Position numbers and translations under genes: made by a program
Assembly (NCBI GenBank): GCA_018699955.1
Contig: JABISG010000070.1
Coordinates: 1 to 64,000, forward strand
DNA from: Planctomycetaceae bacterium
GTDB taxonomy: Bacteria > Planctomycetota > Planctomycetia > Planctomycetales > Planctomycetaceae
Direction of reading: 5' to 3'
DNA length: 64,000 nt
Notes under the pieces: model-generated
What the model was told of the DNA's origin: nothing
What the model saw: only the letters and a program-made list of their open reading frames with translations
The model's database searches: none
Part shown: positions 1 through 8,721 of the stretch, in pieces
How positions within the stretch are numbered: the stretch's first letter is position 1
Layout of the letters: the number at the start of each line of letters is the position of its first letter

Positions 1-15
1 AGTGCTTTCCGCATC

Positions 16-43
16 GCACTGGCGACACGCCAGTGGCACCCGG
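16..43. repeat. Short palindromic intergenic repeat (CACTGGCG hairpin)
   Basis: An 8-bp perfect stem, CACTGGCG (17-24) with CGCCAGTG (28-35), is followed by GCACCCGG. The same core, in the form GGGTGCCACTG followed by CCAGTG, recurs at 26360-26392. It looks like a dispersed REP-type element. The first 112 bases contain no gene I can support. Confidence 0.6.
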
Positions 44-112
44 TGATGGAATGATTCGATTGTTTTGTGAACTGTCCATACTGGTCTGCTGTCTGAAACG
101 ATTGCGGCGGTC

Positions 113-1522
113 TCAAATCAACTCGTGGATCGGTTTGCCGTCCGGCAGGATGGGGATGGGGCGGCCGGCATTGGTTACGGTATGTTGTGTCGTGTCGATG
201 CCCAGATGCCGGTACATGGTCGCCAACACGTCGGTCGGGCTGACGGGCCGGTTGGAGGGGACATCGCCGGTTTTGGTCGAGGTGCCGATGACCTGCCCGA
301 CATTCAATCCGCCGCCGGAAAGCAGAATGCTCATCAGTGATCCCCAGTGATCGCGGCCGCCGGTTTTGTTGACGCGGGGCGTGCGTCCGAATTCACCCCA
401 TACAATCAACAGAACTTTTTTGTCGAGGCCGCGCTCGTACAGGTCGGAAATTAACGCGGCGAGCATCTGGTCGAGCGGCGGACCGGAAATATCCATTCCT
501 CGCGACGGGCCGTTCGAGCCGTCGGCGGGACGATCATCATTCACAATGTTGAGATGCCAGTCCCAGCAGAGCGAATCGGGGGCGGTACTCATGGTGACGA
601 ACGTCACGCCCGCTTCGACGAGCCGTCGGGCGAGCAGTCCCATTTGTCCCCAACGGTGTCGGCCGTATTTGTCTTGCGTGGCCGTCGTCTCCTGGTTGAG
701 ATCGAATGCCCGCCGCGCGGCACCGCTGGTCACCATGTCGAGCGCATTCCGATTGAAGCGGTCGATTCCAGCCATCGTTCGCGTCGCATCGGCATTTCGC
801 GCAAAACGATCGAGTTCGGCTAACAGCGAACGGCGGTCGCTCACGCGGTCCAGAGTCACATCGTCGGCCAGCTTCAGGTTTGACGTTGCGGCTTGGACTG
901 GGATCGGCTGAAAACGGTTTTGAAACGGATTTTGCAGGATGGTGAACGGCCCTTGTCCCGCGCCCAGATAGCTCGCCCCCATCACCGTGCCGATGACCGG
1001 GTTGCGCGTCTGCTCTTCCGACAGCAACACATAGGGCGGCAGACCCGGCTGCGCGGAACCGCGAAATCTCGAAGTGATCGAGCCGGTTGATGGATGTGTC
1101 GTGCGTCCGGTCAAACCGGGATAACCGGTCGAACACCAGTGACAGCCGACGAAGTGTCCGTTGGTGGTGTGGGAGACCGTACGAATGATGGCGGCGCGAT
1201 CGGCAGCTTGTGCGACCATTGGCAACTTCTCACAGAACTGCACGCCGGGCAGTTTCGTGTCGATAGCGGAATAGGGGCCACGGATTTCAGCCGACGCGGC
1301 AGGCTTGGGATCGAACGTCTCAAACTGGCTCGGCCCGCCCCCAAGCCAGATCTGGATCACGGCTGTGTCGGGTGTCGAGGTTGTTCTGCCGTTGCTTTGT
1401 GAGTCTTCGGCGTCTGAGGCTGCCTGCAGGCGCAGGACGTCACCCAACAACAGCCCCGCGCCGCCGGCCGACAACGTCGAGCGGAGAAACCGTCTACGAG
1501 ATTTCTGTGGTTTGCCGAGCAA
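113..1522 (-). CDS. DUF1501 domain protein, Tat-exported
   Basis: 469 residues. It begins with a twin-arginine signal (SRRRFLRSTLSAGGAGLLLG near residues 8-27), so export in the folded state is likely. The body has the DUF1501 hallmarks: WLGGGPSQFETFDPKP near residue 60, GRHRWGQMGLLARRL, and a C-terminal GEFGRTPRVN...GRDHWG segment, a sulfatase/phosphatase-like fold. Function is unknown. In Planctomycetes these genes usually follow a DUF1549/DUF1553 cytochrome-like partner, which is absent here. The start is a TTG preceded by an AAAGG/AGGGGAGGG purine tract; no in-frame ATG lies closer. Confidence 0.9.
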   Translation of the reverse strand: MLGKPQKSRRRFLRSTLSAGGAGLLLGDVLRLQAASDAEDSQSNGRTTSTPDTAVIQIWLGGGPSQFETFDPKPAASAEIRGPYSAIDTKLPGVQFCEKLPMVAQAADRAAIIRTVSHTTNGHFVGCHWCSTGYPGLTGRTTHPSTGSITSRFRGSAQPGLPPYVLLSEEQTRNPVIGTVMGASYLGAGQGPFTILQNPFQNRFQPIPVQAATSNLKLADDVTLDRVSDRRSLLAELDRFARNADATRTMAGIDRFNRNALDMVTSGAARRAFDLNQETTATQDKYGRHRWGQMGLLARRLVEAGVTFVTMSTAPDSLCWDWHLNIVNDDRPADGSNGPSRGMDISGPPLDQMLAALISDLYERGLDKKVLLIVWGEFGRTPRVNKTGGRDHWGSLMSILLSGGGLNVGQVIGTSTKTGDVPSNRPVSPTDVLATMYRHLGIDTTQHTVTNAGRPIPILPDGKPIHELI

Positions 1523-1645
1523 TGCGCCTTTGCCCTCCCCTACGTCGCATCAACCGATGTTTATTACATACAGCGTAACGTATGCGGTGACGACAGGGAA
1601 GCTCGTTTCGGCTCGGGTGCCACTGAGTGATGCACCCTGCGATTT

Positions 1646-4600
1646 CTAATTCGCGTTGGACTGGTTGCCGGTGGCTGGCTTGGGTCCTGGCTTTGGCTGC
1701 TGTGCTAGTAGTTGGGTGCGATAGGTTCGCAACGGTCGCAGCAGCGATCGTTCGAGGACGCGTTTGCGTGAATTCCAATCCGCAGCATCAAGGTTATTGT
1801 CGGTGTAGAGTTTCTCCATCGCCGCGAATGCCGCCGCCGTCGCCGACACGCTTTCGGCGACATCGTTCAGGGCGACGTTTTTGGAAATTGGGGTTCCTGC
1901 GCCTCGTCCATGCCAGCGCGACTTGAGCATTTGCAGCAGCGAATCCAAATGGTCGCGCCGCGCCATCGCATTGGGAACGGCCTGCGGATGATCGACCAAC
2001 AAGTTCAGTGCCGCCACAATGTTGCGAACCGAACGGTCGCGCGGATCGGAGTAGTACACCAGATACAATCGGTGTTCCAGTTCGGCCTGTGGATCGGGAT
2101 TTTCGGTGCGATCGTACAATCTCACAATTTCGTCGTGAAGAAAGAAGCTCACCAATGGATCGTACGGTTGAGAAAACTCAGCAATGTGTTGAATGTTGGT
2201 GGCGTTCGGGGTTTTTACCGCCGTTCCCAATGCCGAAAAATATTCCTTCCGCCGTTTGTCATCGGGATGCAAAGTACGCTTGGGATCGCCCCCTTTGACT
2301 GGCATGATGATCGAACGAGATTTCGTTTTCATTCGTTTGCGTAGCGTTTTTCGATAAGCCCATTTCTCGTCGGGATAGCGAATGATGAGATTGCGCTGGC
2401 CGGAAATCTCTTCCAGTCGCAGCAGCGCATCACTGGCATCGTCCCTGGTGTTCCACTTCAGAAGACTGCCGGTGCGGCTCGCCAGCACGTCGCGGATTTC
2501 CTCCCACTTGGCTCCCCACCGCATCACTTCCAACGGCAACCGGTGTGCCAGATGGCCGTTGGCTGCGGTGTTGGAAGCGGCGTCGGTTTCGGCGACAAAT
2601 TTCGTCAGGGTCGTCGGGTGGTAAGCCGAGAGATTTAGCGGCACAACCCAGTCCCAGCCCAATTGTCCCAGAACATTACGGACGTGGTCCGCTTCGAGTC
2701 GCGCCATCAAGCCTTCACGCATCAGCCCCTTCGGCGAGTTGGTGGCCACTAGCGCCAATTCGCCGGAAGCGGTCTCTATGGCTGTCACCGTCTGAAACGC
2801 TTTTTGCAGGGTTGCGGTGACGGCACGCAACGGCCCGGGGCCGAAATCGACGTATTGAAACCGCTGGCAGAATATGCCGTCATCCGCCAGTTGGTTGGCG
2901 GCATTGCGGTAGAACTCCAACGTGTAATAGGGCGTCGATTTGGCAAGCGCCGGCTGATCGGGCGACGAGATGATCACATCGTACTGTTCGTCGGCAGCGG
3001 CGAGCGCCAATGTCGGGTCGATGGGCAACATTCTCACGCGGCCGTCTTCAAACAGATCGCGTTTCTCTGCCGCCAGCACATTCTCTTTCACCAGCCGAAT
3101 CAAGGCCGGATCACTTTCTACACACGTCAGTTGCTGCAACGGAAAATGAAAGCATGTATCGAGTGTGACTCCACCTTGTAATCCCAGTAGCAGCGTCCTT
3201 TGCGGATTGTCGTGCAACACCAGCGGCAACGCAGCCTGCATCACGTCGGCCGAAAACTGCGGGCAGATACGCGTGTTATTGCTGACAATCGCTTTGGGAA
3301 TTCCGCTCTCGCGCAGCTGCAACTGAGTGCCGCGCATGCTCCAGAGAGTGTACGTTCCGTGTTCGCCTTCTTGCCGGGCGACCAGACGCCCTTCATCGAT
3401 GTATGGCAGCAGTTGCCCCTGCAGGCCGCTTCGTTTTGCGAGAAAGACGTGCGTCGAAAACAGCAGCCGCGCCGACTCGGCTGGGTTGTACTGTTGGCGG
3501 ACAAACGGAGACAGCGCTGCCAGACAAAGCAGCGAGGCAATGCTTGCCCGCGCGAGCCGACCGCTTGGAATTTCACGCGTTGCCAACCAGCGGAACAATG
3601 CCAATCCTGCGAGTGCAATTGAGACAAACGGCAGCAAGTTCTCCAACGGCCATTGCGGTAACAACAACCAGCGCACGGCCAGCATTCCAGCGACAAAACT
3701 GAACAGCAGGAGCTGCGGAAAGCTTCCGGCCGTTTCGTTTTCCGCTTGGCGCTGTGGCGCAACTGCCAGCATTCCCCAGGCAAATCCGAATGGAGCGAGC
3801 ATGCTGCACACAATCAAACACCGCAACACAATCTGGAGCCAGACCGACGAGACGTAGGAGTTCAGCAGCAACATCCCTCCAACGTACCAGGAAAAGAGAA
3901 GCGGGATCAAACCGCACCAGCCGGCCGCCAACAGGGCGGCTCCACACCGCAAGGTCGTCTGTGAGCTGGTTACGTTTGAGAAACCCGGTTTCTGCGCTGG
4001 GGATGTTCGTAGGTGACGGGCCGTCCAGAGCATTCCCAGGGCGGCAGTGAAGAGTAATGCGGCCCATTTTGTCCAAACAAGAAAGCCGACTGTCGGCATC
4101 AGTTGGTGTGTCATTCGCGTTGCAATCGCTGCGAGGCCACCAAGAAACACGACGATACTCGCGGTCCAAAGTGAGTCGGCATGCGAGGCGATCGAATGCC
4201 GCCGTCGTTGCGGTTGGAGTGTGGGCGTTGGCGTTTCTTCGACTTCAGTCGCAACCGACGAGTTTCTCCACGCCAGCGCAAACAGTCCGGCGGTACAAGC
4301 AATTGCGACGTAGGAAACTGCCTGCAGCCCGAAAAACGGCGCCAACAGCAGCACATCGCCGAGAATTCCTGCCGCTATCCCCACTAGAAACGGAAAATAA
4401 ACGACCGGCAGTCGCTCACCCGATTTCGAGCCGTCAGGCCGGCAAGGCCAAAGGTTAACCAGTTGAATTGGCAACCGAGTGATTGCATAAACGGGCAATG
4501 CCAGCGCAACAAATGCGATTGCGAATGACAGCAACAATCGCGGACCGGGAGCGGCCAGTGTTTCCACCGAGAACTGCCCGATTAATTCGTTCGCTGCCTG

Positions 4601-4909
4601 CATCAGCCACACAAATCCAACGCTCCATGCAGCCGGTACCAGACACAAGAGTGCGAATGCACCCAGTGGCGCTTCTCCGCCGGAAATTTGTGGACGCGGT
4701 CGTCTCCACGCGAATTGGATTCCGAGCGTCAGCGACAGTGCGACTGCCGTCGTTGTTGTCAGCGACAGGCCAAGCAGGGCTGTTAACTGATGGCACCAGC
4801 TAACGATAAAACAGCCGCCAATCGCGCCAAACAGGAAGGCCGTTCCCAGTTGTGAGCCGACAAGCCGACCGGCACGTACCAATCCAGATCGAACGAACGA
4901 AAATCGCAT
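1646..4909 (-). CDS. Large multi-pass membrane protein with spermidine-synthase-like methyltransferase-fold domain
   Basis: 1087 residues. Roughly the first 480 residues hold about a dozen hydrophobic segments, as in fused spermidine synthase/MFS-like proteins. A Rossmann domain follows (about 565-760): LLLGLQGGVTLD, CVESDPALI and YDVIISSPDQP align with the nucleotide/substrate-binding motifs of polyamine synthases. The usual GGGxG loop and the DxxDP catalytic aspartate pattern are altered (SSPDQP), so aminopropyl transfer is doubtful. The C-terminal third is soluble and charged. An in-frame QKPGFS insertion near residues 305-310 coincides with a palindromic repeat. ATG start with AGGGA 6 nt upstream. 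Confidence 0.75.
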   Translation of the reverse strand: MRFSFVRSGLVRAGRLVGSQLGTAFLFGAIGGCFIVSWCHQLTALLGLSLTTTTAVALSLTLGIQFAWRRPRPQISGGEAPLGAFALLCLVPAAWSVGFVWLMQAANELIGQFSVETLAAPGPRLLLSFAIAFVALALPVYAITRLPIQLVNLWPCRPDGSKSGERLPVVYFPFLVGIAAGILGDVLLLAPFFGLQAVSYVAIACTAGLFALAWRNSSVATEVEETPTPTLQPQRRRHSIASHADSLWTASIVVFLGGLAAIATRMTHQLMPTVGFLVWTKWAALLFTAALGMLWTARHLRTSPAQKPGFSNVTSSQTTLRCGAALLAAGWCGLIPLLFSWYVGGMLLLNSYVSSVWLQIVLRCLIVCSMLAPFGFAWGMLAVAPQRQAENETAGSFPQLLLFSFVAGMLAVRWLLLPQWPLENLLPFVSIALAGLALFRWLATREIPSGRLARASIASLLCLAALSPFVRQQYNPAESARLLFSTHVFLAKRSGLQGQLLPYIDEGRLVARQEGEHGTYTLWSMRGTQLQLRESGIPKAIVSNNTRICPQFSADVMQAALPLVLHDNPQRTLLLGLQGGVTLDTCFHFPLQQLTCVESDPALIRLVKENVLAAEKRDLFEDGRVRMLPIDPTLALAAADEQYDVIISSPDQPALAKSTPYYTLEFYRNAANQLADDGIFCQRFQYVDFGPGPLRAVTATLQKAFQTVTAIETASGELALVATNSPKGLMREGLMARLEADHVRNVLGQLGWDWVVPLNLSAYHPTTLTKFVAETDAASNTAANGHLAHRLPLEVMRWGAKWEEIRDVLASRTGSLLKWNTRDDASDALLRLEEISGQRNLIIRYPDEKWAYRKTLRKRMKTKSRSIIMPVKGGDPKRTLHPDDKRRKEYFSALGTAVKTPNATNIQHIAEFSQPYDPLVSFFLHDEIVRLYDRTENPDPQAELEHRLYLVYYSDPRDRSVRNIVAALNLLVDHPQAVPNAMARRDHLDSLLQMLKSRWHGRGAGTPISKNVALNDVAESVSATAAAFAAMEKLYTDNNLDAADWNSRKRVLERSLLRPLRTYRTQLLAQQPKPGPKPATGNQSNAN
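3978..3994. repeat. Palindromic GAAACCCGGTTTC element inside a coding region
   Basis: The 17-base palindrome around AGAAACCCGGTTTCT lies in frame within the large membrane protein gene and encodes QKPGFS on the minus strand. A longer relative encoding the same peptide lies at 55675-55707 in an unrelated gene. Confidence 0.6.
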
Positions 4910-5118
4910 GGCGTCCCTGCCGCATGGGGTCCGAAACGTCGGAATCCGTTCGGCGCAGTCCGGTTGCGCCGAGGAGAGACACGTTGTACCGCAATCGGTG
5001 AGTTCGCAGCAAGATCAGTCGGGCGACGACGAGACTCAAACTTCCCAAGTGCCGGGTGATGCCGATTCGGATTGGATGCCATGCGTCGATTGAGGCGGGA
5101 ACATTCGGTCGATCGGTC

Positions 5119-5490
5119 TCACAGGAAAATGCTTTCCAGCGCGAACAGTACAACTGCGGAGGTGATTGTCACCATAAGAATTGTCATTCCTGCCGTGAAG
5201 GCGATGAGAAAGCCACGCCAGCCGCGAGTTGCAACCAGATAGCTTGGAACGGTGATGTACCACGTGAAAAATACGAATGTGCCAAGGTCAAAGCACGGAG
5301 TTGATCGTCGAGAACGCGCATCCCGGCAAACCCACAAGGCGAGAAATGTCGCAGTCCCAAACGAAAATACGAACTGGACAAGCGGAGCAACTATTGATTG
5401 AGTCGCCCCGTAGACTCCACAGTAAATTCCCAACAGCAGGGCTACTGCGTATAGAGCACCATACGAGCGTAGGAATTCAATGACGCGCAC
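5119..5490 (-). CDS. Small multi-pass membrane protein, unknown
   Basis: Three to four hydrophobic segments in 123 residues: GALYAVALLLGIYCGVYGAT, a central FSFGTATFLALWVC followed by a CRDARSRR loop, FVFFTWYITVPSYLVA, and a C-terminal GFLIAFTAGMTILMVTI helix. I chose the GTG start (protein begins VRVIEFLRSY) because AAGAGG lies 7 nt upstream. A TTG start at 5595 would add 35 residues of basic, less membrane-like sequence. No family recognised. It is separated by about 210 bases from the spermidine-synthase-like gene and could be cotranscribed with it. Confidence 0.55.
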   Translation of the reverse strand: MRVIEFLRSYGALYAVALLLGIYCGVYGATQSIVAPLVQFVFSFGTATFLALWVCRDARSRRSTPCFDLGTFVFFTWYITVPSYLVATRGWRGFLIAFTAGMTILMVTITSAVVLFALESIFL

Positions 5491-5643
5491 AGAACGGCCT
5501 CTTGGCGAGTGGCCCTGCCTCGATATCGGGGTAGTCCAGATTCCAAAGACTATTCGCCGGAAGTGGAATGTATCCGTGCGTGCACGTGTTGTCAATCAGC
5601 ATGCGCGAAGCTAAGAGACACATCTCAGGTGGGGTGAGGGTGC

Positions 5644-5711
5644 GTAGTGACCGCATTCATGCGGTTTGATGGCTTTTTGAAGCAACCGAACCCGATAAAT
5701 CGGGTCACTAC
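5644..5711. repeat. Cloverleaf-folding palindromic repeat element
   Basis: Outer arms GTAGTG (5644-5649) and CACTAC (5706-5711) enclose three hairpins: ACCGCAT/ATGCGGT (5650-5665), GCTT/AAGC (5672-5683) and ACCCGAT/ATCGGGT (5690-5705). All stems are perfect. It is not a tRNA: the anticodon arm, T-loop and acceptor geometry are missing. Probably a REP/BIME-type intergenic element. Confidence 0.65.
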
Positions 5712-5739
5712 AAACCACCCCACTGCGGTCGTTGCCGTT

Positions 5740-5949
5740 TCAGCAACTGACGAGGTGTTCCTCGCGCGCGGCGCGCTCTCTTACGGTCCGCGTCAGCAAC
5801 GTCTTGAACTCATCGAGAGTGACGTTGCGCAGGTCGCGACCGGATCGCTCCAACTCATCGAGCGTAAGTTGCACGGGGTCGGAATCTCGTTGTGAGCGGT
5901 AGTTTGCGCTGGCCGCTGCTTCATTTGTTGTAATGTGTGGTTTGTTCAT
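5740..5949 (-). CDS. Small hypothetical protein (69 aa)
   Basis: A 69-residue hydrophilic protein with QLTLDELERSGRDLRNVTLDEFKTLLTRTVRERAAREE in the second half, probably two helices. No signal peptide, zinc site or known domain. The acidic/basic helical composition is reminiscent of small antitoxin or adaptor proteins, but that is only a resemblance. ATG start with GGAA about 9 nt upstream. Confidence 0.45.
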   Translation of the reverse strand: MNKPHITTNEAAASANYRSQRDSDPVQLTLDELERSGRDLRNVTLDEFKTLLTRTVRERAAREEHLVSC

Positions 5950-6284
5950 GCTTTCAATTCCGTGTCTAACGGACTTCGTGCGTCAGCTGCACGGTGGAAT
6001 GACACGCCACGGTGGGTAAGGTTCGCAGGCGGGTCTCTGGGGAAGGATTTTTCTGCAACGACTGTTTGACGGATCGTGCGTCGGTTCGGTTCCGGGGAAT
6101 TGACGCAAATCTGCAGAATTTCTAACCGCGTTTTGGGCACTCACGGCGAGTGGAACGGCGAAAGGCGGCGGTCCCACACTTTTCGGCCCGAACGCATCGT
6201 GGGCGTTCCCTACAGATATCGGCCGCCCGCAGTGAATTCGCCATTCCGTGTTCAAATATTCTGGCCGAAGAACTCGGAATGCCG
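5950..6284. other. Intergenic stretch, no gene supported
   Basis: About 335 bases between the SLC13 transporter stop and a small minus-strand gene. A 64-codon minus-strand frame (5946-6140) lacks a ribosome-binding site and family resemblance, and I did not accept it. No convincing terminator or promoter was seen. Confidence 0.4.
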
Positions 6285-7919
6285 CTATTTCGGTATCGTG
6301 GGTTCCGCCCAGTCGGGCAGGCCGTCGAGACTGATGCCGAATTGTGGGATGATAAAGAGGTAAGTGGCTGCCGTTATCAGCAGCACGCCAAGCAAATTCA
6401 GCGCGATGCCATACCGCGCCATGTCGCCCATGCGAACTCGTCCGGAACCGAAAACGATGGCATTGGGTGGCGTGGCAATCGGCAGCATGAACGCGCAGCT
6501 GGCCGAGATTGTGGCGGGAATCAGAATCAGCCGCGGATCGATTCCCAGCTTTGGACTGACGCTGGCCAGAATCGGGATCAAGGTGCTGACGGTGGCAACG
6601 TTCGATGTCAATTCGGTGAGAAACGTCAACAGCAGGCAGACGGCGGCGATCAACAACCACAGCGGCCAGCCCTCGACACCTTCAGCAAAACGGACGCCAA
6701 TCCACTCCGAGAGACCACTGCCAGTGAACGCGCCGGCCAGCGCGAAGCCGCCGCCAATCAGCAGCAGAATGCCCCAAGGCAGCCTCACGGCGGTCTCCCA
6801 GTCCATCAGGTATTGCGGTCGATGTTTCTCGTCGCGCGCGGCCGGCAGGAAGAACATCAACAACGCCATCGTCATCGCCACCGTGGAGTCATCGACGTAT
6901 TTCCCCGCCAGTTCTCTTTCGACACCCAGGTGAACCAAACCCGATTGCAGCGGGACTCCCCAACTGTAGGGAAATGTGAACGCCCCGAATTGCAAGGGCT
7001 TTCGAAAGATCCACAACAACGCCGTCGAAGCAAACACAACCAGCATCAAACATTCGGCAAAACTCGGCCGTCCAAGTTGTCGCAGCTTATCGCCGAAGAA
7101 ACTCCGGTCGAGCATTTGCCCCCCGGGAAATCGAGGCAGCCGCCACACCAGCACGGCCCACGTGCATAACAGAAAGACAATTCCCAGCGGCGCGATGGCG
7201 ACCATCCAGCGCCCGGCCGACATTTCCGGAGCAGAGGGGAATCCGTTCTCCCAGATGCCGACAAACGCAACGTTGGTCGGCGTTCCAACCAGCGTGGTCA
7301 ATCCGCCAATACTGGCCGCGTAGGCAATACCCAGCAGCAGCGCCAGCGTCAGTCGCGGCATGACATCACTCGCCGGCCCATTGGTGGTGCTTGCCGTTAA
7401 ATCAGACGCCGGGCTGAGGTCGCGCAGCGATGAGATCATCGCCAGCGCGATCGGCAGCATCAGCAAGGTGGAAGCGGTGTTGCTGATCCACATCGACAGA
7501 AACGCCGTGGCAAGCATGAATCCGAGCACGATCCGCTTCAGGCTGGTTCCCAGCAGCCGCACAACATGCAAAGCCATACGGCGATGCAGCCCCCATTTTT
7601 CGATTCCCAACGCGATAATGAAACCGCCGAGAAACAGAAAGATGCTCTTGCTGATGTACGACTTGCTGACATCGGCGGCGCTCTGAATGCCGAGCAACGG
7701 AAACAATGCTAACGGCACCAAACTGGTGGCGGCAATGGGAATCGCCTGCGTCAACCACAGCACGGCCATCAAGGCGGTAACCGCTGCCAACCGCTGAGCC
7801 GCCGGAGGAAGATCGGCCGGCGCGGGATAGAACCAGACCAGAAAAAACAACAGACAGCCGCCGACCTTACCGATCGTCGGCAGCCAGCTGTTATTGGAGT
7901 TGGCAGCAGATGGTGGCAT
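6285..7919 (-). CDS. SLC13/DASS-family anion (di/tricarboxylate-type) symporter
   Basis: 544 residues with about 11-13 membrane helices. It carries the DASS signatures: WLTQAIPIAATSLVPLALFP near residue 55, an FLGGFIIALGIEKWGLHRRMAL segment, and the SNT sodium-binding motif in MWISNTASTLLMLPIA. The second repeat holds LTELTSNVATVSTLIPILA and AFMLPIATPPNAIVFGSG. Such proteins usually import C4-dicarboxylates, citrate or sulfate with sodium; the substrate cannot be told from sequence here. It is a single gene, with the universal stress protein gene upstream on the same strand after about 120 purine-rich bases. Confidence 0.9.
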   Translation of the reverse strand: MPPSAANSNNSWLPTIGKVGGCLLFFLVWFYPAPADLPPAAQRLAAVTALMAVLWLTQAIPIAATSLVPLALFPLLGIQSAADVSKSYISKSIFLFLGGFIIALGIEKWGLHRRMALHVVRLLGTSLKRIVLGFMLATAFLSMWISNTASTLLMLPIALAMISSLRDLSPASDLTASTTNGPASDVMPRLTLALLLGIAYAASIGGLTTLVGTPTNVAFVGIWENGFPSAPEMSAGRWMVAIAPLGIVFLLCTWAVLVWRLPRFPGGQMLDRSFFGDKLRQLGRPSFAECLMLVVFASTALLWIFRKPLQFGAFTFPYSWGVPLQSGLVHLGVERELAGKYVDDSTVAMTMALLMFFLPAARDEKHRPQYLMDWETAVRLPWGILLLIGGGFALAGAFTGSGLSEWIGVRFAEGVEGWPLWLLIAAVCLLLTFLTELTSNVATVSTLIPILASVSPKLGIDPRLILIPATISASCAFMLPIATPPNAIVFGSGRVRMGDMARYGIALNLLGVLLITAATYLFIIPQFGISLDGLPDWAEPTIPK

Positions 7920-8039
7920 GGAGTGGTTCTAGGTGATTGGCTCGAAGATAAGGAGGAAGGGGTATAAGGAGAGGGGGAGGAAATTCCGAAGTTGGAGTCT
8001 CCCCAACTCCCCCGCTCCTTATCTCTCCCTCTCACTCCG

Positions 8040-8498
8040 TCACGGGTGAACGAACTGATGCCCCTCCGGGCGAACGGTGAGGACTGAGCATGGCGCTTTG
8101 CGGACGACCTTTTCGGCGACGCTGCCGAGCAGCAACTGCGAGATGACACTTCGGCCGTGTGTGCCGAGGACAATCAGGTCGATGTCATTCTCTCTTGAAT
8201 CGCGAATGATTTGTGTGAACGGAACGCCGTGCACCCAGCGACGTTGAATGTCCAAACCGGCGGCATCATCGGGCAGAACCCAGTTTTCGAGCCGCTCTTC
8301 CGCGTACGTCTCAAACTCGACCGGCGACGGCAGCGGGAAACTGTCGAAAGCCGCAATGTAGACGCCGGGATCTTCGATGACGTGCAACAGGTGCAGCGTC
8401 GCGGAAAACCGTTTGGCCAGTTCAATCGCATAACGCGTGGCAGTAAGCGACGTCTCACTGAAATCCGTCGGCAACAAAATGTTCTTGAGATCGATCAT
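8040..8498 (-). CDS. Universal stress protein (UspA family)
   Basis: 152 residues, the usual length of a single-domain Usp. KNILLPTDFSETSLTATRYAIELAKRF is the N-terminal strand-helix. The C-terminal DLIVLGTHGRSVISQLLLGSVAEKVVRKAPCSVLTVRP contains the ATP-binding GTHGR-(9x)-GSV signature, so an ATP-binding Usp is likely. The ATG at 8498 is preferred because AAGGAGAG lies 8 nt upstream; the frame stays open for 43 more codons, but those run through a dispersed repeat. Confidence 0.92.
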   Translation of the reverse strand: MIDLKNILLPTDFSETSLTATRYAIELAKRFSATLHLLHVIEDPGVYIAAFDSFPLPSPVEFETYAEERLENWVLPDDAAGLDIQRRWVHGVPFTQIIRDSRENDIDLIVLGTHGRSVISQLLLGSVAEKVVRKAPCSVLTVRPEGHQFVHP

Positions 8499-8586
8499 CT
8501 TAACGTCTCTCCTTTTGCGGCTTGAAATCGGCAGTAGAGTAACGATACCCGACACGGGTTGGGTTGGCCAGCGCTCATCACCAACA

Positions 8587-8612
8587 ACACCAGCCCGCAG
8601 CGCAAGCAAGGG
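8587..8612. repeat. Dispersed repeat with CCAGCCCGCAGCGCAAGC core
   Basis: The segment reads ACACCAGCCCGCAGCGCAAG and continues CAAGGG. From memory, this is a common Planctomycetes intergenic repeat. It lies in the region upstream of both the universal stress protein gene and the amidase gene. Confidence 0.4.
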
Positions 8613-8721
8613 TTTGATTCCTTCCACTTGCAGATGCCACCGCCTGTTCCTTGTCTAATCGAAGCGACTCCGTCAACCTGTGGTTTTCACGGGCAGCACA
8701 ACATTTTGAGGAACAGCATCA

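Noticed and set aside
5644-5711. tRNA gene
   Set aside because: The cloverleaf lacks T-loop, D-loop and anticodon consensus, and the inner stems have two-base loops.
5946-6140. 64-codon minus-strand open frame overlapping the small gene at 5740-5949
   Set aside because: No start signal or family resemblance.
6150-7169. 339-codon plus-strand open frame rich in Gln and Arg
   Set aside because: Antisense to the SLC13 transporter.
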